From: Neoroseomonas lacus | GTDB taxonomy: Bacteria > Pseudomonadota > Alphaproteobacteria > Acetobacterales > Acetobacteraceae | Direction: 5' to 3' | Assembly: GCF_014644535.1 (NCBI RefSeq) | Contig: NZ_BMKW01000005.1 | Location: forward strand, 248,001 to 312,000 | DNA: 64,000 nucleotides | Shown here: piece by piece, positions 1 to 9,604 of the stretch | Numbering within the stretch: the stretch's first letter is position 1 | Layout of the letters: each line of letters begins with the position of its first letter | Notes under the pieces: model-generated | What the model was told of the DNA's origin: nothing | The model's database searches: none | Seen by the model: only the letters and a program-made list of their open reading frames with translations | Program-made: the position numbers and the translations under genes

Positions 1-114
1 GGCAATGCGGATACGGGCGAGCGTCGCGCGCACCGAGGCCTGGCGCTGCGCATCGCTGCGCGGCGCCCCATCCTCTTCCTCCGGTGCGGCGGGGGCGGCC
101 TGCCCGTCATCCAT
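1..114 (-). CDS. smc: Probable SMC chromosome-segregation ATPase, N-terminus only
   Basis: Only the first 38 codons lie in the window, reading off its left edge. The ATG at 114 follows the dsbA stop by 3 bp, so the two are probably co-transcribed. After a low-complexity acidic/Ala lead of about 30 residues the frame ends in ATLARIRIA, which resembles the beta-strand that precedes the conserved GFKSF motif of bacterial SMC. The dciA-dsbA-smc order is common in alphaproteobacteria. The family assignment rests on this short match plus context, and the ATP-binding site itself is outside the window. Confidence 0.5.
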   Translation of the reverse strand, partial: MDDGQAAPAAPEEEDGAPRSDAQRQASVRATLARIRIA

Positions 115-117
115 CGA

Positions 118-768
118 TCAGCCCCGCGCTTCCTGGGCGAAGCGGTCGAAGGCGATGGCGCCGGAGACCACGCGGGTGTTGAACACGAAGGTCGGCGTCG
201 CCTGGATGTTGTAGGCCTGCTCCCCCTGCTGCCGCAGCGCGAGCACGCCGCGGGCGGTCGCGTCATCCGCCCAGGCGGTCTCGAAGGTCGTGGCCGACAT
301 GCCGGCCAGCGCCGCGATCTTGCCGATCTCGGTCTTGTGGTCGACGCCGCGGGCGAAGGCCCAGCGGTCCTGCGCGCCGAACAGCGTCTCGATGAAGGGC
401 TCATAGACCTCGACCGGGAAATACCGGGCGACGACGGCCGCGCGCAGTGCGATCTGGTCGAGCGGGAAGTCGCGCCACACGAAGCGGATTTTGCCGGTCT
501 GCACCAGTTCCCGCTTCACCCGCGGCCAGGTCTCGCGCCCGAAGGCGCCGCAATGGCTGCACGTCAGCGAGAAGAATTCCTGCACCACCATCGGCGCCGA
601 GGCCTCGCCCATCGAGCGCTCGGACAGGCGCGGATTGTCGGCCGCGGGGGCGGCGGGGGCCGCCGGCGCCTGGGCGGCGGCCGGGCTGGCCAGCAGCGGC
701 AGCAACGCGGCACCCCCGGCGAGGAGGCTGGCGGAACCGGTCAGCAGGAGGCGGCGATCAAGGGACAT
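118..768 (-). CDS. DsbA-family periplasmic thiol:disulfide oxidoreductase
   Basis: A 216-residue thioredoxin-fold protein. Residues 1-33 form a signal peptide (Arg pair, hydrophobic core, then ASPAAAQ). The redox motif CSHC is at 70-73 and the cis-proline loop (ATPTF) is near 190-194, both as expected for DsbA-type enzymes with a helical insert between them. It probably introduces or shuffles disulfides in exported proteins. It lies between dciA (84 bp upstream) and the smc-like gene (3 bp downstream). A second, different DsbA-like protein is encoded at 13486, so this one is not the only candidate for the main oxidase. Confidence 0.9.
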   Translation of the reverse strand: MSLDRRLLLTGSASLLAGGAALLPLLASPAAAQAPAAPAAPAADNPRLSERSMGEASAPMVVQEFFSLTCSHCGAFGRETWPRVKRELVQTGKIRFVWRDFPLDQIALRAAVVARYFPVEVYEPFIETLFGAQDRWAFARGVDHKTEIGKIAALAGMSATTFETAWADDATARGVLALRQQGEQAYNIQATPTFVFNTRVVSGAIAFDRFAQEARG

Positions 769-852
769 CGGTATTTCCCGTCATGGTGGCGGGCCATCCG
801 ACCGGGGCGGGCCCAGCGGGCGAACCCAGGGGGAGGCCATGGAATCGGCAGA

Positions 853-1317
853 TCAACGCCCCCGATAGACGCCGCGGGCCAATCTTGCCAGCGCCTCGCG
901 CAATTCCGGGGATGAGACCTCCGCGATGGCCGATTCGACCCGCTCCGGAAGCGGTTTCGGCGCCGATTCGCGGGGTTTCCGGGGCGCGGCGCCAGCCGGG
1001 GCGCGCTGCACGAATCGGAACTTCTCCACCGCCACCCGGCCCAGCGCGGCATTGATGCGTGACGCCAGTTGCGGCGCCAGGTGCTGCATCTCCATCGCCA
1101 CCGGCCCGGCGCAGGCGAGCGTCAGCGTCCCCTGGGTCAGCCGCAGCGGTTGCGTGACGGCGGCGATCGCCGGGCCGACCAGCTCGGTCCAATCCGCCAT
1201 GATCTGCGCCCCGGCCGGGCTCTTGCGCTTGAAGGCCGGGCGTGTGAGCGCTGGAACCAGGGCGCCGAGCGGCCTCGGCCCGCCCAGGAACCGCCTGTCC
1301 TCGATATCCCGTGCCAT
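853..1317 (-). CDS. dciA: DUF721 / DciA-like protein
   Basis: A 154-residue small basic protein with the DUF721 (DciA) core: an N-terminal 'RxFL..P..LG.LVPALTRPAFKR' region, then the WTELVGP and amphipathic beta segments (LRLTQGTLTLAC) that form the KH-like fold. DciA-type proteins help load the replicative helicase in bacteria lacking DnaC. The ATG at 1317 is chosen because similarity starts there; a longer frame runs upstream through mutY and is an artefact. Its start overlaps the divergent mutY start. The C-terminal tail (from about residue 95) is basic and probably disordered. Confidence 0.8.
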   Translation of the reverse strand: MARDIEDRRFLGGPRPLGALVPALTRPAFKRKSPAGAQIMADWTELVGPAIAAVTQPLRLTQGTLTLACAGPVAMEMQHLAPQLASRINAALGRVAVEKFRFVQRAPAGAAPRKPRESAPKPLPERVESAIAEVSSPELREALARLARGVYRGR

Positions 1318-2360
1318 ACACCTTGCCCTCCGCCGCCGATCTGCTCGCCTGGTATGACCGGCATCGCCGGGTCCTGCCCTGGCGCGCCGCCCCCGGCCAG
1401 GCGCGCGATCCCTACCGTATCTGGCTGTCCGAGGTGATGTTGCAACAGACCACGGTGGCGACGGTGGGGCCGCGCTATGCCCGTTTCCTGGCGCGTTTCC
1501 CGACCGTACAGACACTCGCCGCCGCCGACTGGGCGGAAGTTGCGGAAGAATGGGCCGGCCTCGGCTACTACGCGCGCGCCCGCAACCTGCATGCCTGCGC
1601 CCAGGCGGTCGCGGCGGCCGGCGGCTTCCCGCGCGAGCCCGCCGGCCTCGAGGCCCTGCCCGGGATCGGGCGCTACACCGCCTCGGCGGTCGCGGCGATC
1701 GCCTTCGACGCGCCGATGGTGCCGGTCGATGGCAATGTCGAACGCGTCACCGCCCGCCTCGCCGCCATCGAGGAGCCGCTGCCCGGCGCCAAGCCCCGCC
1801 TGACCGAGATCGCCGCCGGCTTCATGGCCGACCCGGCGGCGCGCGCCCGACCCGGGGATTTCGCGCAAGGCCTGTTCGACCTCGGCGCCACCATCTGCAC
1901 CCCGCGCAACCCCGCCTGCGCGCTTTGCCCCTGGCGGGCGGATTGCCGCGCCCGCCAGGCGGGTATCGCCGCCGAACTGCCGCGCAAATCGCCCAAACCG
2001 GCGCGGCCGCTGCGCCACGGCGCGCACTTCCTGCTGGCCGACGCGCAGGGCCGCATCCTGCTGCGCCGACGCCTGGCCAAGGGGTTGCTCGGCGGCATGT
2101 TGGAAGTGCCCGGCACTCCCTGGCGCGCCAGCCCCTGGCCCAAGGCCGAGGCCCTGGCCCACGCACCCCTCGAGGCCCCCTGGCGCGACGTGCCCGGCAT
2201 CGCCCGCCATGGCTTCACCCATTTTGAAGTGGAGATGGTGCTCTTCGCCGCCACCCTGCCGCGCGGCACGGCTCCGGAGGGCGAATGGCAGACACCCGAC
2301 GCCGCCCGCGTCGCGGTGCCCACGGTGATGCGGCGCCTGCTCGACCTGGCCGGGGCCTGA
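1311..2360 (+). CDS. mutY: A/G-specific adenine DNA glycosylase MutY
   Basis: Removes adenine mispaired with 8-oxoguanine. In the 349 residues one sees the catalytic Glu41 (SEVMLQQT), the helix-hairpin-helix LPGIGRYTA (116-124), catalytic Asp140 in VPVDGNV, and four [4Fe-4S] cysteines at 196, 203, 206 and 212 (C-x6-C-x2-C-x5-C). The C-terminal third is the NUDIX-like 8-oxoG recognition domain. The GTG at 1311 gives a normal N-terminus but overlaps the divergent dciA start by 7 bp; a TTG at 1323 is an alternative that removes the overlap. Confidence 0.95.
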   Translation: MPYTLPSAADLLAWYDRHRRVLPWRAAPGQARDPYRIWLSEVMLQQTTVATVGPRYARFLARFPTVQTLAAADWAEVAEEWAGLGYYARARNLHACAQAVAAAGGFPREPAGLEALPGIGRYTASAVAAIAFDAPMVPVDGNVERVTARLAAIEEPLPGAKPRLTEIAAGFMADPAARARPGDFAQGLFDLGATICTPRNPACALCPWRADCRARQAGIAAELPRKSPKPARPLRHGAHFLLADAQGRILLRRRLAKGLLGGMLEVPGTPWRASPWPKAEALAHAPLEAPWRDVPGIARHGFTHFEVEMVLFAATLPRGTAPEGEWQTPDAARVAVPTVMRRLLDLAGA

Positions 2361-2468
2361 CAGTCCCTTTCAACAGGTGCCAGCCGGCACGTTTCGAAGC
2401 CCGGCGCGGGGCCTTGTAAACTGACTCTGAGGGGTGCTGCGGCCACGCTGCGCTGGCATTCAGCGCGT

Positions 2469-2483
2469 GTTCTTGCTATGTTC
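2469..2483 (+). promoter_or_regulatory. Candidate LexA (SOS) box, orphan
   Basis: GTTC-TTGCTAT-GTTC, an exact match to the alphaproteobacterial LexA consensus GTTC-N7-GTTC with the usual AT-rich spacer. It lies in the 250-bp gap between mutY and the convergent membrane-protein gene. No gene on the plus strand follows it: a GTG at 2493 opens only 14 codons. It may be the relic of a lost SOS gene, or a chance match. Confidence 0.4.
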
Positions 2484-2586
2484 CAATCATCCTGTGGCTC
2501 CCCCGCATCCGGTCCGTCTCGACGCCGTAAAGTGCTAGAATTTTAAAATCTTAAAACGCGTCGTTTCAAATATTTAGGGCCTGATC

Positions 2587-2606
2587 GGGCAGGGCGAAGC
2601 CCGCCC
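2587..2606. terminator. Hairpin after the 2611 membrane-protein gene
   Basis: GGGC-(A)-GGGC pairs with GCCCGCCC around a GAA loop, with one bulged A at 2591. It starts 4 nt past the stop codon of the minus-strand gene. No clear U-tract follows on that strand; the AT-rich stretch 2535-2580 comes next. Confidence 0.5.
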
Positions 2607-2610
2607 GCCG

Positions 2611-3174
2611 TCACATCCGCGCCCGCGCATAAACGAACCCCGCACCCACCAGCACCACCAGCAAACCGGCGACGGTGATCAGCATCGCCGATTGCTGCAG
2701 CATCGCGACGCCCGGCACCGAGGCGCCCAGCACCGCGCCTACCGCCATGATCCGCCATGACCCGGCATGGACGCCGGCCACGAAAGTGCCGAGACCGAGC
2801 AGCAGCAGCAGGCCGATTTCATTGGCATTGTCGTTCACCACCCCGCGCACCGAGGGCAGGAACATCAGCAGCATGGCGGCCAGGAAGGCCGCCCAATGCG
2901 CCGCCTGGGTCCAGACCAGCCGCATGCGCTGGCCGCGCCCCGCCGCGGCATTCCAGCCGGCGGCAATGCACAGGGCGCCGAAGACCGGGGCGAGGATCTG
3001 CCAATAGAGCAGGTTCGGCGTCGCGGCGCCGCTGGCATAGGCGACGCCGCCGAAGCCCGCGAGCAGCATGATGAGGTAGGGCGCCTCGGCCAGGATGGCG
3101 CGACCCCAGGACCGGCCCGGCGGCGGCACGGCCGGCCCTGGCGTGACCTCGGCGGAGACGATGCTGTCGCTCAT
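2611..3174 (-). CDS. Multi-pass membrane protein, function unknown
   Basis: A 187-residue protein with about five hydrophobic segments, roughly at residues 30-50, 55-75, 88-108, 117-135 and 140-182, after a short Pro-rich cytoplasmic-looking N-terminus. There are no catalytic motifs, cysteines or obvious substrate-binding signatures. The ATG at 3174 is the first start in frame. It stands alone between mutY and ccrM, the latter on the same strand and about 165 bp upstream. I do not recognise the family. Confidence 0.7.
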   Translation of the reverse strand: MSDSIVSAEVTPGPAVPPPGRSWGRAILAEAPYLIMLLAGFGGVAYASGAATPNLLYWQILAPVFGALCIAAGWNAAAGRGQRMRLVWTQAAHWAAFLAAMLLMFLPSVRGVVNDNANEIGLLLLLGLGTFVAGVHAGSWRIMAVGAVLGASVPGVAMLQQSAMLITVAGLLVVLVGAGFVYARARM

Positions 3175-3292
3175 GGTTCAGACCTCTCGCTATGCGCGCC
3201 GCGCGTGCCGTTCAGTACCGCGCCGCACCGCGCCCGTCATGGGCATGGGCGTCGCTCATGTCGTGTCGTCACAGGCCGCGCAGTCATTGTAC

Positions 3293-4483
<1,191 letters not shown>

Positions 4484-5137
4484 TCAAGCGAACCGGAAAA
4501 CCGCCTGGTCGACCGGACGGAAGCCGCGCCGGTGATGCGGGCTCGGGCCGAGCGCCTCAAGCGCGGCCAGATGCGCCGCGGTGGGGTATCCGGCATGGCG
4601 CGCGAAGCCATAGCCGGGCCAGCGCGGGTCGAGCCGCGTCATTGCGCGGTCACGGACGACTTTCGCCAGGATCGAGGCGGCGGCGATCGACAGCGAGAGC
4701 GCATCGCCGCCGACCACGCAACGCACCGGGCAGGGCAGGGCGGGCGCCTGGTTGCCATCGACCAGCGCGAGGTCGGGGCACTGCGACAGCCGTGCGACGG
4801 CGCGCGCCATCGCCAGATGCGTCGCGCGCAGGATGTTGACGGTGCCGATCTCGGCCGAGGAGGCGGCGCCGACACCGAAATCGACCAGCCCATCGGCGGC
4901 GGCGGCGCGGAGCGCGGCGAAGGCGGTCTCGCGCTGCGCCGCCTTCAGCTTCTTGGAATCATCGACGAGCGCGGCGAGCGCTGCGGGTGGCTCGTGCAGG
5001 AACACCACCGCGGCTGCGACCACCGGCCCGGCGAGCGGCCCGCGTCCGGCCTCATCGACCCCCGCGACACGGCCGGCGCCGGCTTCGAGGAAAAGGTCGG
5101 GCCGGGGACGCGAACTGCGCATTGCGGGGGCGAGCAC
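4484..5137 (-). CDS. rnhB: Ribonuclease HII
   Basis: Cleaves RNA in RNA:DNA hybrids and single ribonucleotides in DNA. In the 217 residues, [12 protein letters not shown] (26-37) carries the catalytic Asp28 and Glu29. DDSKKL (59-64) and ALVDGN with Asp127 complete the active site. Length is normal for bacterial RNase HII. The ATG at 5137 gives a 22-residue lead before the core; the ATG at 5122 would also fit. It lies directly upstream of ccrM and diverges from the flavoprotein gene at 5174 across only 36 bp. Confidence 0.93.
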   Translation of the reverse strand: MLAPAMRSSRPRPDLFLEAGAGRVAGVDEAGRGPLAGPVVAAAVVFLHEPPAALAALVDDSKKLKAAQRETAFAALRAAAADGLVDFGVGAASSAEIGTVNILRATHLAMARAVARLSQCPDLALVDGNQAPALPCPVRCVVGGDALSLSIAAASILAKVVRDRAMTRLDPRWPGYGFARHAGYPTAAHLAALEALGPSPHHRRGFRPVDQAVFRFA

Positions 5138-5173
5138 CTTGGGGCAGGAGAATCGACAACCGGAGGATCAGCC

Positions 5174-6244
5174 ATGACCATTAATGCCGCGACCATGTCG
5201 GCAACAGGGCGCGCCCAGGCTTTCTGCGACCGGTTCGGCCTGCGCCTGCCGATTCTGCTGGCGCCGATGGCGGGGTCGACGCCGGCGGCACTGGCCTCGG
5301 CGGTCGCCAATGCGGGCGGGATGGGCGCCCTCGGCGCGCTGAACACGACGCCGGAGGGCATCGCCGCTTGGGCCGGCGCCTTCCGCGCCCAATCCAACGG
5401 GTCCTTCCAGATCAACCTGTGGATCCCCGACCCGCCGCCCGTGCGCGACGCGGCGCGGGAGGCGGCGATGGCGCACTACCTCGCCGGCCATGGCGCACGC
5501 CCGGCGATCCCCGAAGGCCCGCTGCTGCCCGACTTCGCGGCGCAATGCGCGGCGATGCTGGCGGCGGGGCCGACAGTGATATCCTCCATCATGGGCGTGT
5601 TCCCGGCCGATGTGGTGGCCGCGGCGAAGGCGCGCGGCATCGCCTGGTTCGCCACAGCGACGACGCTCGCCGAGGCGCGGGAGGCGGTGGCCGCCGGGGC
5701 GGATGCCATTCTGGCGCAGGGGGCGGAGGCGGGTGGGCATCGCGGCGCCTTCGACGCGGCGGCGGCGGAACGCCAAGTGACCGGCAGCATCGCGCTGATC
5801 CCGCGCTTCGCCGATGCGCTGGATGTGCCGGTGATCGCGACGGGTGGGATTGCTGATGCGCGGGGCATTGCCGCGGCGCTGACGCTCGGCGCCAGTGCGG
5901 TGCAGATCGGCACCGGCTACCTGCGCTGCCCCGAGGCGGCGATCCATCCCGTCTGGGCCGCTGCGATCGCGGCGGCCGAGCCGGAGGATACGATGGTGAC
6001 GCGGGTTTTCTCCGGCCGGTTGGGGCGTGGCATTGCCAATGCGGTGACGCGCGGGGCGCCGGCGCCGGCGGACTACCCGGTGCAGCGGGCGCTGTTCGCG
6101 CCGGTGCGCGCGGCGGCGGAGAAGGCGAACAACCCCGAGGCGATGCAGATGTGGGCCGGGCAGGCGGCGCGGTTGGCGGCGGCGGAACCGGCGGGGGAAC
6201 TGACGGCGCGCCTATGGGCGGAGGCGCGCGCGCTGCTGCCGTAA
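5174..6244 (+). CDS. NPD / nitronate monooxygenase-like FMN protein
   Basis: A 356-residue TIM-barrel flavoprotein. The N-terminal LPILLAPMAG, the central GAEAGGHRG motif (about 190) and the phosphate-binding IATGGIADARG / GTGYL region match the 2-nitropropane dioxygenase / nitronate monooxygenase family, which oxidises alkyl nitronates with FMN. The start is the ATG at 5174, with GGAGG at 5162-5166. The frame stays open far upstream over rnhB and ccrM, but that part is antisense shadow. It converges on an MFS gene with a hairpin unit between them. Confidence 0.85.
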   Translation: MTINAATMSATGRAQAFCDRFGLRLPILLAPMAGSTPAALASAVANAGGMGALGALNTTPEGIAAWAGAFRAQSNGSFQINLWIPDPPPVRDAAREAAMAHYLAGHGARPAIPEGPLLPDFAAQCAAMLAAGPTVISSIMGVFPADVVAAAKARGIAWFATATTLAEAREAVAAGADAILAQGAEAGGHRGAFDAAAAERQVTGSIALIPRFADALDVPVIATGGIADARGIAAALTLGASAVQIGTGYLRCPEAAIHPVWAAAIAAAEPEDTMVTRVFSGRLGRGIANAVTRGAPAPADYPVQRALFAPVRAAAEKANNPEAMQMWAGQAARLAAAEPAGELTARLWAEARALLP

Positions 6245-6261
6245 CGCTGCATCCCAACAGC

Positions 6262-6310
6262 CAAAAAACGGAGGGGGATTCGGGGGAGGTGTTCCTCCCC
6301 CGATCTTCAC
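6262..6310. repeat. G-rich hairpin repeat unit, copy a
   Basis: An A-run, then GGAGGGGGA, then a perfect 9-bp stem CGGGGGAGG (6281-6289) / CCTCCCCCG (6294-6302) with a TGTT loop. The same arrangement recurs at 52856, 52938 and 59995. On the minus strand the hairpin precedes a T-run, so it may act as terminator between the convergent flavoprotein and MFS genes. Confidence 0.75.
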
Positions 6311-7527
6311 TTTGCCGCCCCTCGCGGCAACAGCAACCACCCCGCGACCCCACCCGCCAACGCCACCCCCAACACCCCGAACCCCGCCCGATACGCCATT
6401 TCAGGTCGCGCATCGCCGGCCTCGGGAAACATCCCCACCACCGCGCCCATCGCCATCGGCAGCAACGCGGAGCCCAACACCTGCGCGAGGTTCACCGTGG
6501 TCGCCCCGCGCCCGACCAGGTGGTCCGGGAACAGCGATCGCCCTTCCGCCACCACCAGGATCGGGAAGGCTGAGAACAGCACCAGCAGCACGAGCAGGAC
6601 CAAGGCCGCGCCCAGTGGCGCGCCGGGCCACAGCGCCAGGGCGAACAGCGTCCCAGCGGCCAGCGCGGCGGCGACCGTCACGATGCCGCGCCGGCCGCCG
6701 ATGCGGCGTTCCAGCGGCCCGATCAGCAACAGCCCGACGGGCATCGCGACGCCCATCGCCGCCAGCGCCCAGCCGCGCCCGGTGGCGTCGAGCCCGTGGA
6801 CATCCGCCAGATACGGCCCGGCCCAGAGCCCCAGCACCGTCGCCGCCGCCGCATAGCCGACCAGGTGGATCGACAGCACGCGGGCCAGCCCCGGCAGCCG
6901 CCAGATCGAGAGTTGGCCGAGCAGCGCTTCCTTCAGCGTCTCGGCTTCGCGGAACACGGGTGGGCGGTCGGGTGGGTCGTCGCGCACCAGGCGCCACCAC
7001 AGCAGCCCGCAGATCGCCGTCAGCAGCGCCGAGGCGCCGAGCGCCCCGCGCCAGCCCAGCAGCCCCGAGGCGGCGGCGAGCGGCGCGCCGGCCAGCAGGA
7101 TGCCCATCTGGGAGAGCGCGAAGACGCGCGACAGCGCCAGCGTCATCGCCGCCCCGCTGTACCAGCGCGCGCAGAGCACCACCGCCGCCATGAACGACGC
7201 GCCGGAGCCTAGGCCAATCAGGAAGCGCGCCGCCAGCAGCGTGGCGCCATCCGTCGCGAAGGCCTGGAACGCCGCGCCGGCCACCGCGATGCCGGTCAGT
7301 GCCGCCACCGTGCGCCTCGGCCCGGCGCGGTCGAGCGCGATGCCGACCGGGATCTGCGCCAGCAGCAGCGCGGCGAAGAACATCCCGTTCGCCGCGCCGA
7401 GCACGGCCGGGGTCAACGCAAGCTCGGCGGTGAGGTCGGGCGCGATGACGCCGAGCGCGGCGCGGTGGAACTGGCTCAGCCCCGTCATGGCCGCGAGGGC
7501 GACCACCAGCCTGGTCGCAGGCGTCAT
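6307..7527 (-). CDS. MFS transporter
   Basis: A 406-residue major-facilitator protein with about 12 transmembrane helices. Between helices 2 and 3 is ALDRAGPRRTV, the MFS loop signature, and LIGLGSGASFM follows. The substrate is unknown; the family (AraJ/CynX-like, no C-terminal extension) includes drug and small-anion exporters. Its start overlaps the stop of the upstream ArsR-type regulator gene by 4 bp (ATGA), so both are one transcript and the regulator probably controls it. It ends inside the hairpin repeat at 6262-6310. Confidence 0.85.
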   Translation of the reverse strand: MTPATRLVVALAAMTGLSQFHRAALGVIAPDLTAELALTPAVLGAANGMFFAALLLAQIPVGIALDRAGPRRTVAALTGIAVAGAAFQAFATDGATLLAARFLIGLGSGASFMAAVVLCARWYSGAAMTLALSRVFALSQMGILLAGAPLAAASGLLGWRGALGASALLTAICGLLWWRLVRDDPPDRPPVFREAETLKEALLGQLSIWRLPGLARVLSIHLVGYAAAATVLGLWAGPYLADVHGLDATGRGWALAAMGVAMPVGLLLIGPLERRIGGRRGIVTVAAALAAGTLFALALWPGAPLGAALVLLVLLVLFSAFPILVVAEGRSLFPDHLVGRGATTVNLAQVLGSALLPMAMGAVVGMFPEAGDARPEMAYRAGFGVLGVALAGGVAGWLLLPRGAAK

Positions 7528-8237
7528 GCCGCGTCGAGGCCAAGGCCTTCGTGCAGGCCCCGCGCGCCTTCGGGTGTGACGGCGATGCGGCGGCGGGCCA
7601 GCACATCGCCCTCGCCATTCCCCGGCAGGCGGCGCAGCCAGCCGCGGGTCAACCAGGCGGTGGCGATCTCACGGCCCAGCCCGCCGGCCAGGTGTGGGCG
7701 GCGTTCGGACCAGTCCATGCAGTCGCAGGCGAAGCGCTTCGCCGTCATGGCCTCGTCGAGATCGACGCCGGTCGCGGCCAGCCGCTCGCGGCCTTCCGCC
7801 GAGGCCGCCCAGCCGCCCGGCACGGGGGTCAGCCAGCCGGCGCCGGTCAGCCGCTGGTGCAGCGTGACGCCGAGCCGCCCGGCCAGATGGTTCCAGCAAA
7901 GCCGCGACTGGCGCGCCGTCTCGCCATGCTTCCAGGGGCGTGGCGGGGCGATGCGGGCGGCGAGGCCGCCCAACGTCTCGATGACGGCGGCGACTTCCTC
8001 CGAGGCCAGGCGGTGGTAGCGGTGGCGGCCCTGGGCGTGGACCACGATCAGCCCGCCCTCGGCGAGGCGCGCGAGATGGCCGCTGGCCGTGGCCGGCACC
8101 ACCCCGGCAATGCGGGCGAGTTCGCCGGCGGTCAGCGCCTCACCGCTCATCATCGCGGTGAGCATGCGCGCGCGGGCCGGGTCGGCCATCAGCGCGGCGG
8201 TGGCGGCGAGCGGGCCGGGGGCGGTGGGGTCGGTCAT
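7524..8237 (-). CDS. ArsR-type winged-helix regulator
   Basis: A 237-residue protein. The N-terminal 90 residues form an ArsR-like winged helix (LMADPARARMLTAMM, LTAGELARIAGV, SGHLARLAEGGLI, and the wing AQGRHRYHRL). The remaining 140 residues are a second domain with several Trp/Cys (WNHLAGRL, FACDCMDW) that could sense a ligand or metal; the paired FACDC cysteines are notable. Many full-length homologues of this two-domain type lie next to MFS exporters, as here (4-bp overlap). It probably represses the operon, including itself. Confidence 0.82.
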   Translation of the reverse strand: MTDPTAPGPLAATAALMADPARARMLTAMMSGEALTAGELARIAGVVPATASGHLARLAEGGLIVVHAQGRHRYHRLASEEVAAVIETLGGLAARIAPPRPWKHGETARQSRLCWNHLAGRLGVTLHQRLTGAGWLTPVPGGWAASAEGRERLAATGVDLDEAMTAKRFACDCMDWSERRPHLAGGLGREIATAWLTRGWLRRLPGNGEGDVLARRRIAVTPEGARGLHEGLGLDAA

Positions 8238-8304
8238 GGGGGGAATGCTATCCCGGTTCGGGCCATGATGCTTCGGTCGCGGGGAAAATGTGCGGGAGGG
8301 CGTG

Positions 8305-8652
8305 ATGATCGCGGTGATCTTCGAGGTGGAACCGGCTGAGGGGCGCGAGGCGGACTATCTCGCCATCGCCGCGACCATGCGTGCCGAATTGGAACGGCAG
8401 CCCGGCTTCGTCAGCGTGGAGCGGTTCCGCAGCATCACCAATCCCGGAAAACTGCTGTCGCTGTCGTTTTGGGAGGACGAGGAGGCCGTGCGCAACTGGC
8501 GATGCCATGCCGGGCATCGGGACGCGCAGCGGGCGGGGCGGGATGGCGTCTTTTCGGGATATCGGCTGCGGGTCGCGGGCGTGCTGCGGGACTACGGAAT
8601 GGCGGAGCGGCGGGACCAGGCGCCGGAGGACAGTTTCCGTCTGTTCGGGTGA
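8305..8652 (+). CDS. Antibiotic biosynthesis monooxygenase (ABM) domain protein
   Basis: A 115-residue ferredoxin-like alpha/beta barrel of the ABM superfamily: MIAVIFEVEP, then AATMRAELERQPGFVSVERF, then LLSLSFWEDEEAVRNWR and an H-x3-Q-x-AGR segment. Members are small dimeric enzymes (quinone- or haem-degrading) or unexplored. The ATG at 8305 is preferred over the GTG at 8290 because GGGAGGG (8294-8300) is well spaced for it. It is monocistronic and divergent from the ArsR/MFS operon across about 67 bp. Confidence 0.8.
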   Translation: MIAVIFEVEPAEGREADYLAIAATMRAELERQPGFVSVERFRSITNPGKLLSLSFWEDEEAVRNWRCHAGHRDAQRAGRDGVFSGYRLRVAGVLRDYGMAERRDQAPEDSFRLFG

Positions 8653-8694
8653 GCGCCTGCCGCCCGCGATGGTGCTGCGCGGGGCGTGCTGCAA

Positions 8695-9591
8695 TCATCG
8701 ATGGTGACGGCGTGCGGTGTGATCGATCATCGCGACGATGGTGTCGTGCACCGCCGGCGGCACATCGTGCCCCATGCCGTCGATGACCAGCAGCTCGGCG
8801 CCGGCGATCCGCGCCGCGATGTCCCGGCCGCCTGCCACGGGGATCAGACGGTCATCCGCCCCATGGATGACGGCGGTTGGAACGGTGATCCACGGCAGGC
8901 GCGCGCGAAGACTGCCGGTCGCGACAATCGCCGCGATCTGGCGACCGAAGCCGGCGGGGGCATGCGCGCGCCGCCGTTCAGCCAGGAGTTGGCGGCGCCA
9001 GGCCGCTTCATCGAATGGGAAGCCCGGACTGCCGAGCAGGCGCGCGAGAGCCAGGCCGTGATCAATGAAGCCGGCCTCGTCGACGAGCGGATCCGGCGCG
9101 CGCCGGGTCAGCAGGGCCATCACCGCCGGATCGGCGGGCGGCAGGGCCGGGTCGTTGGTGCTCGACATGATCGGGACCAGCGACCGGGCGCGATGCGGAT
9201 ACACGGCGGCGACCAGTTGCGCGATCATGCCACCCATCGAGCGGCCGACCAGATGCGCCCCGTCGATGGCCAGGGTATCGAGCAGGCCGACCGCGTCGGC
9301 CGCCATATCCAGCAGGGTGTAGGGCACGGCGAGGCGGTCGCCGCGTGCGGCGGCCATCGACAGGGCGGCGATATCGGGCACTGGCGACGCGGCAAGATGC
9401 GTCGAGAGGCCAGCGTCGCGATTGTCGAAGCGGATCACGCGGTAGCCGCGCGCCGCCAGGGCTTCGCAGAAGGGCACGGCCCAGCGGATCATCTGGACGC
9501 CTAGGCCCGCGATCAGCAGAAGCGGTTCGCCGGATTCAGGTCCGATGCTGTCATATTCGATGGTGATGCCATTGGCCTGGACATGCGGCAT
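8695..9591 (-). CDS. Alpha/beta-fold hydrolase
   Basis: A 298-residue hydrolase with the nucleophile elbow GRSMGG (Ser118), an oxyanion loop near IAGLGVQMIRW, an acid candidate in HGADDRLIPV and the histidine in DGMGHDVPP near the C-terminus. The RFDNRDAGLST segment is typical of the group that includes aclacinomycin methylesterase-like and haloperoxidase-like proteins, so an esterase or lactonase role is likely but the substrate is unknown. It ends 42 bp from the convergent ABM gene and begins 13 bp past the DUF2239 gene on the same strand, suggesting co-transcription. Confidence 0.85.
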   Translation of the reverse strand: MPHVQANGITIEYDSIGPESGEPLLLIAGLGVQMIRWAVPFCEALAARGYRVIRFDNRDAGLSTHLAASPVPDIAALSMAAARGDRLAVPYTLLDMAADAVGLLDTLAIDGAHLVGRSMGGMIAQLVAAVYPHRARSLVPIMSSTNDPALPPADPAVMALLTRRAPDPLVDEAGFIDHGLALARLLGSPGFPFDEAAWRRQLLAERRRAHAPAGFGRQIAAIVATGSLRARLPWITVPTAVIHGADDRLIPVAGGRDIAARIAGAELLVIDGMGHDVPPAVHDTIVAMIDHTARRHHR

Positions 9592-9604
9592 GGAGGTGCG
9601 TCCC

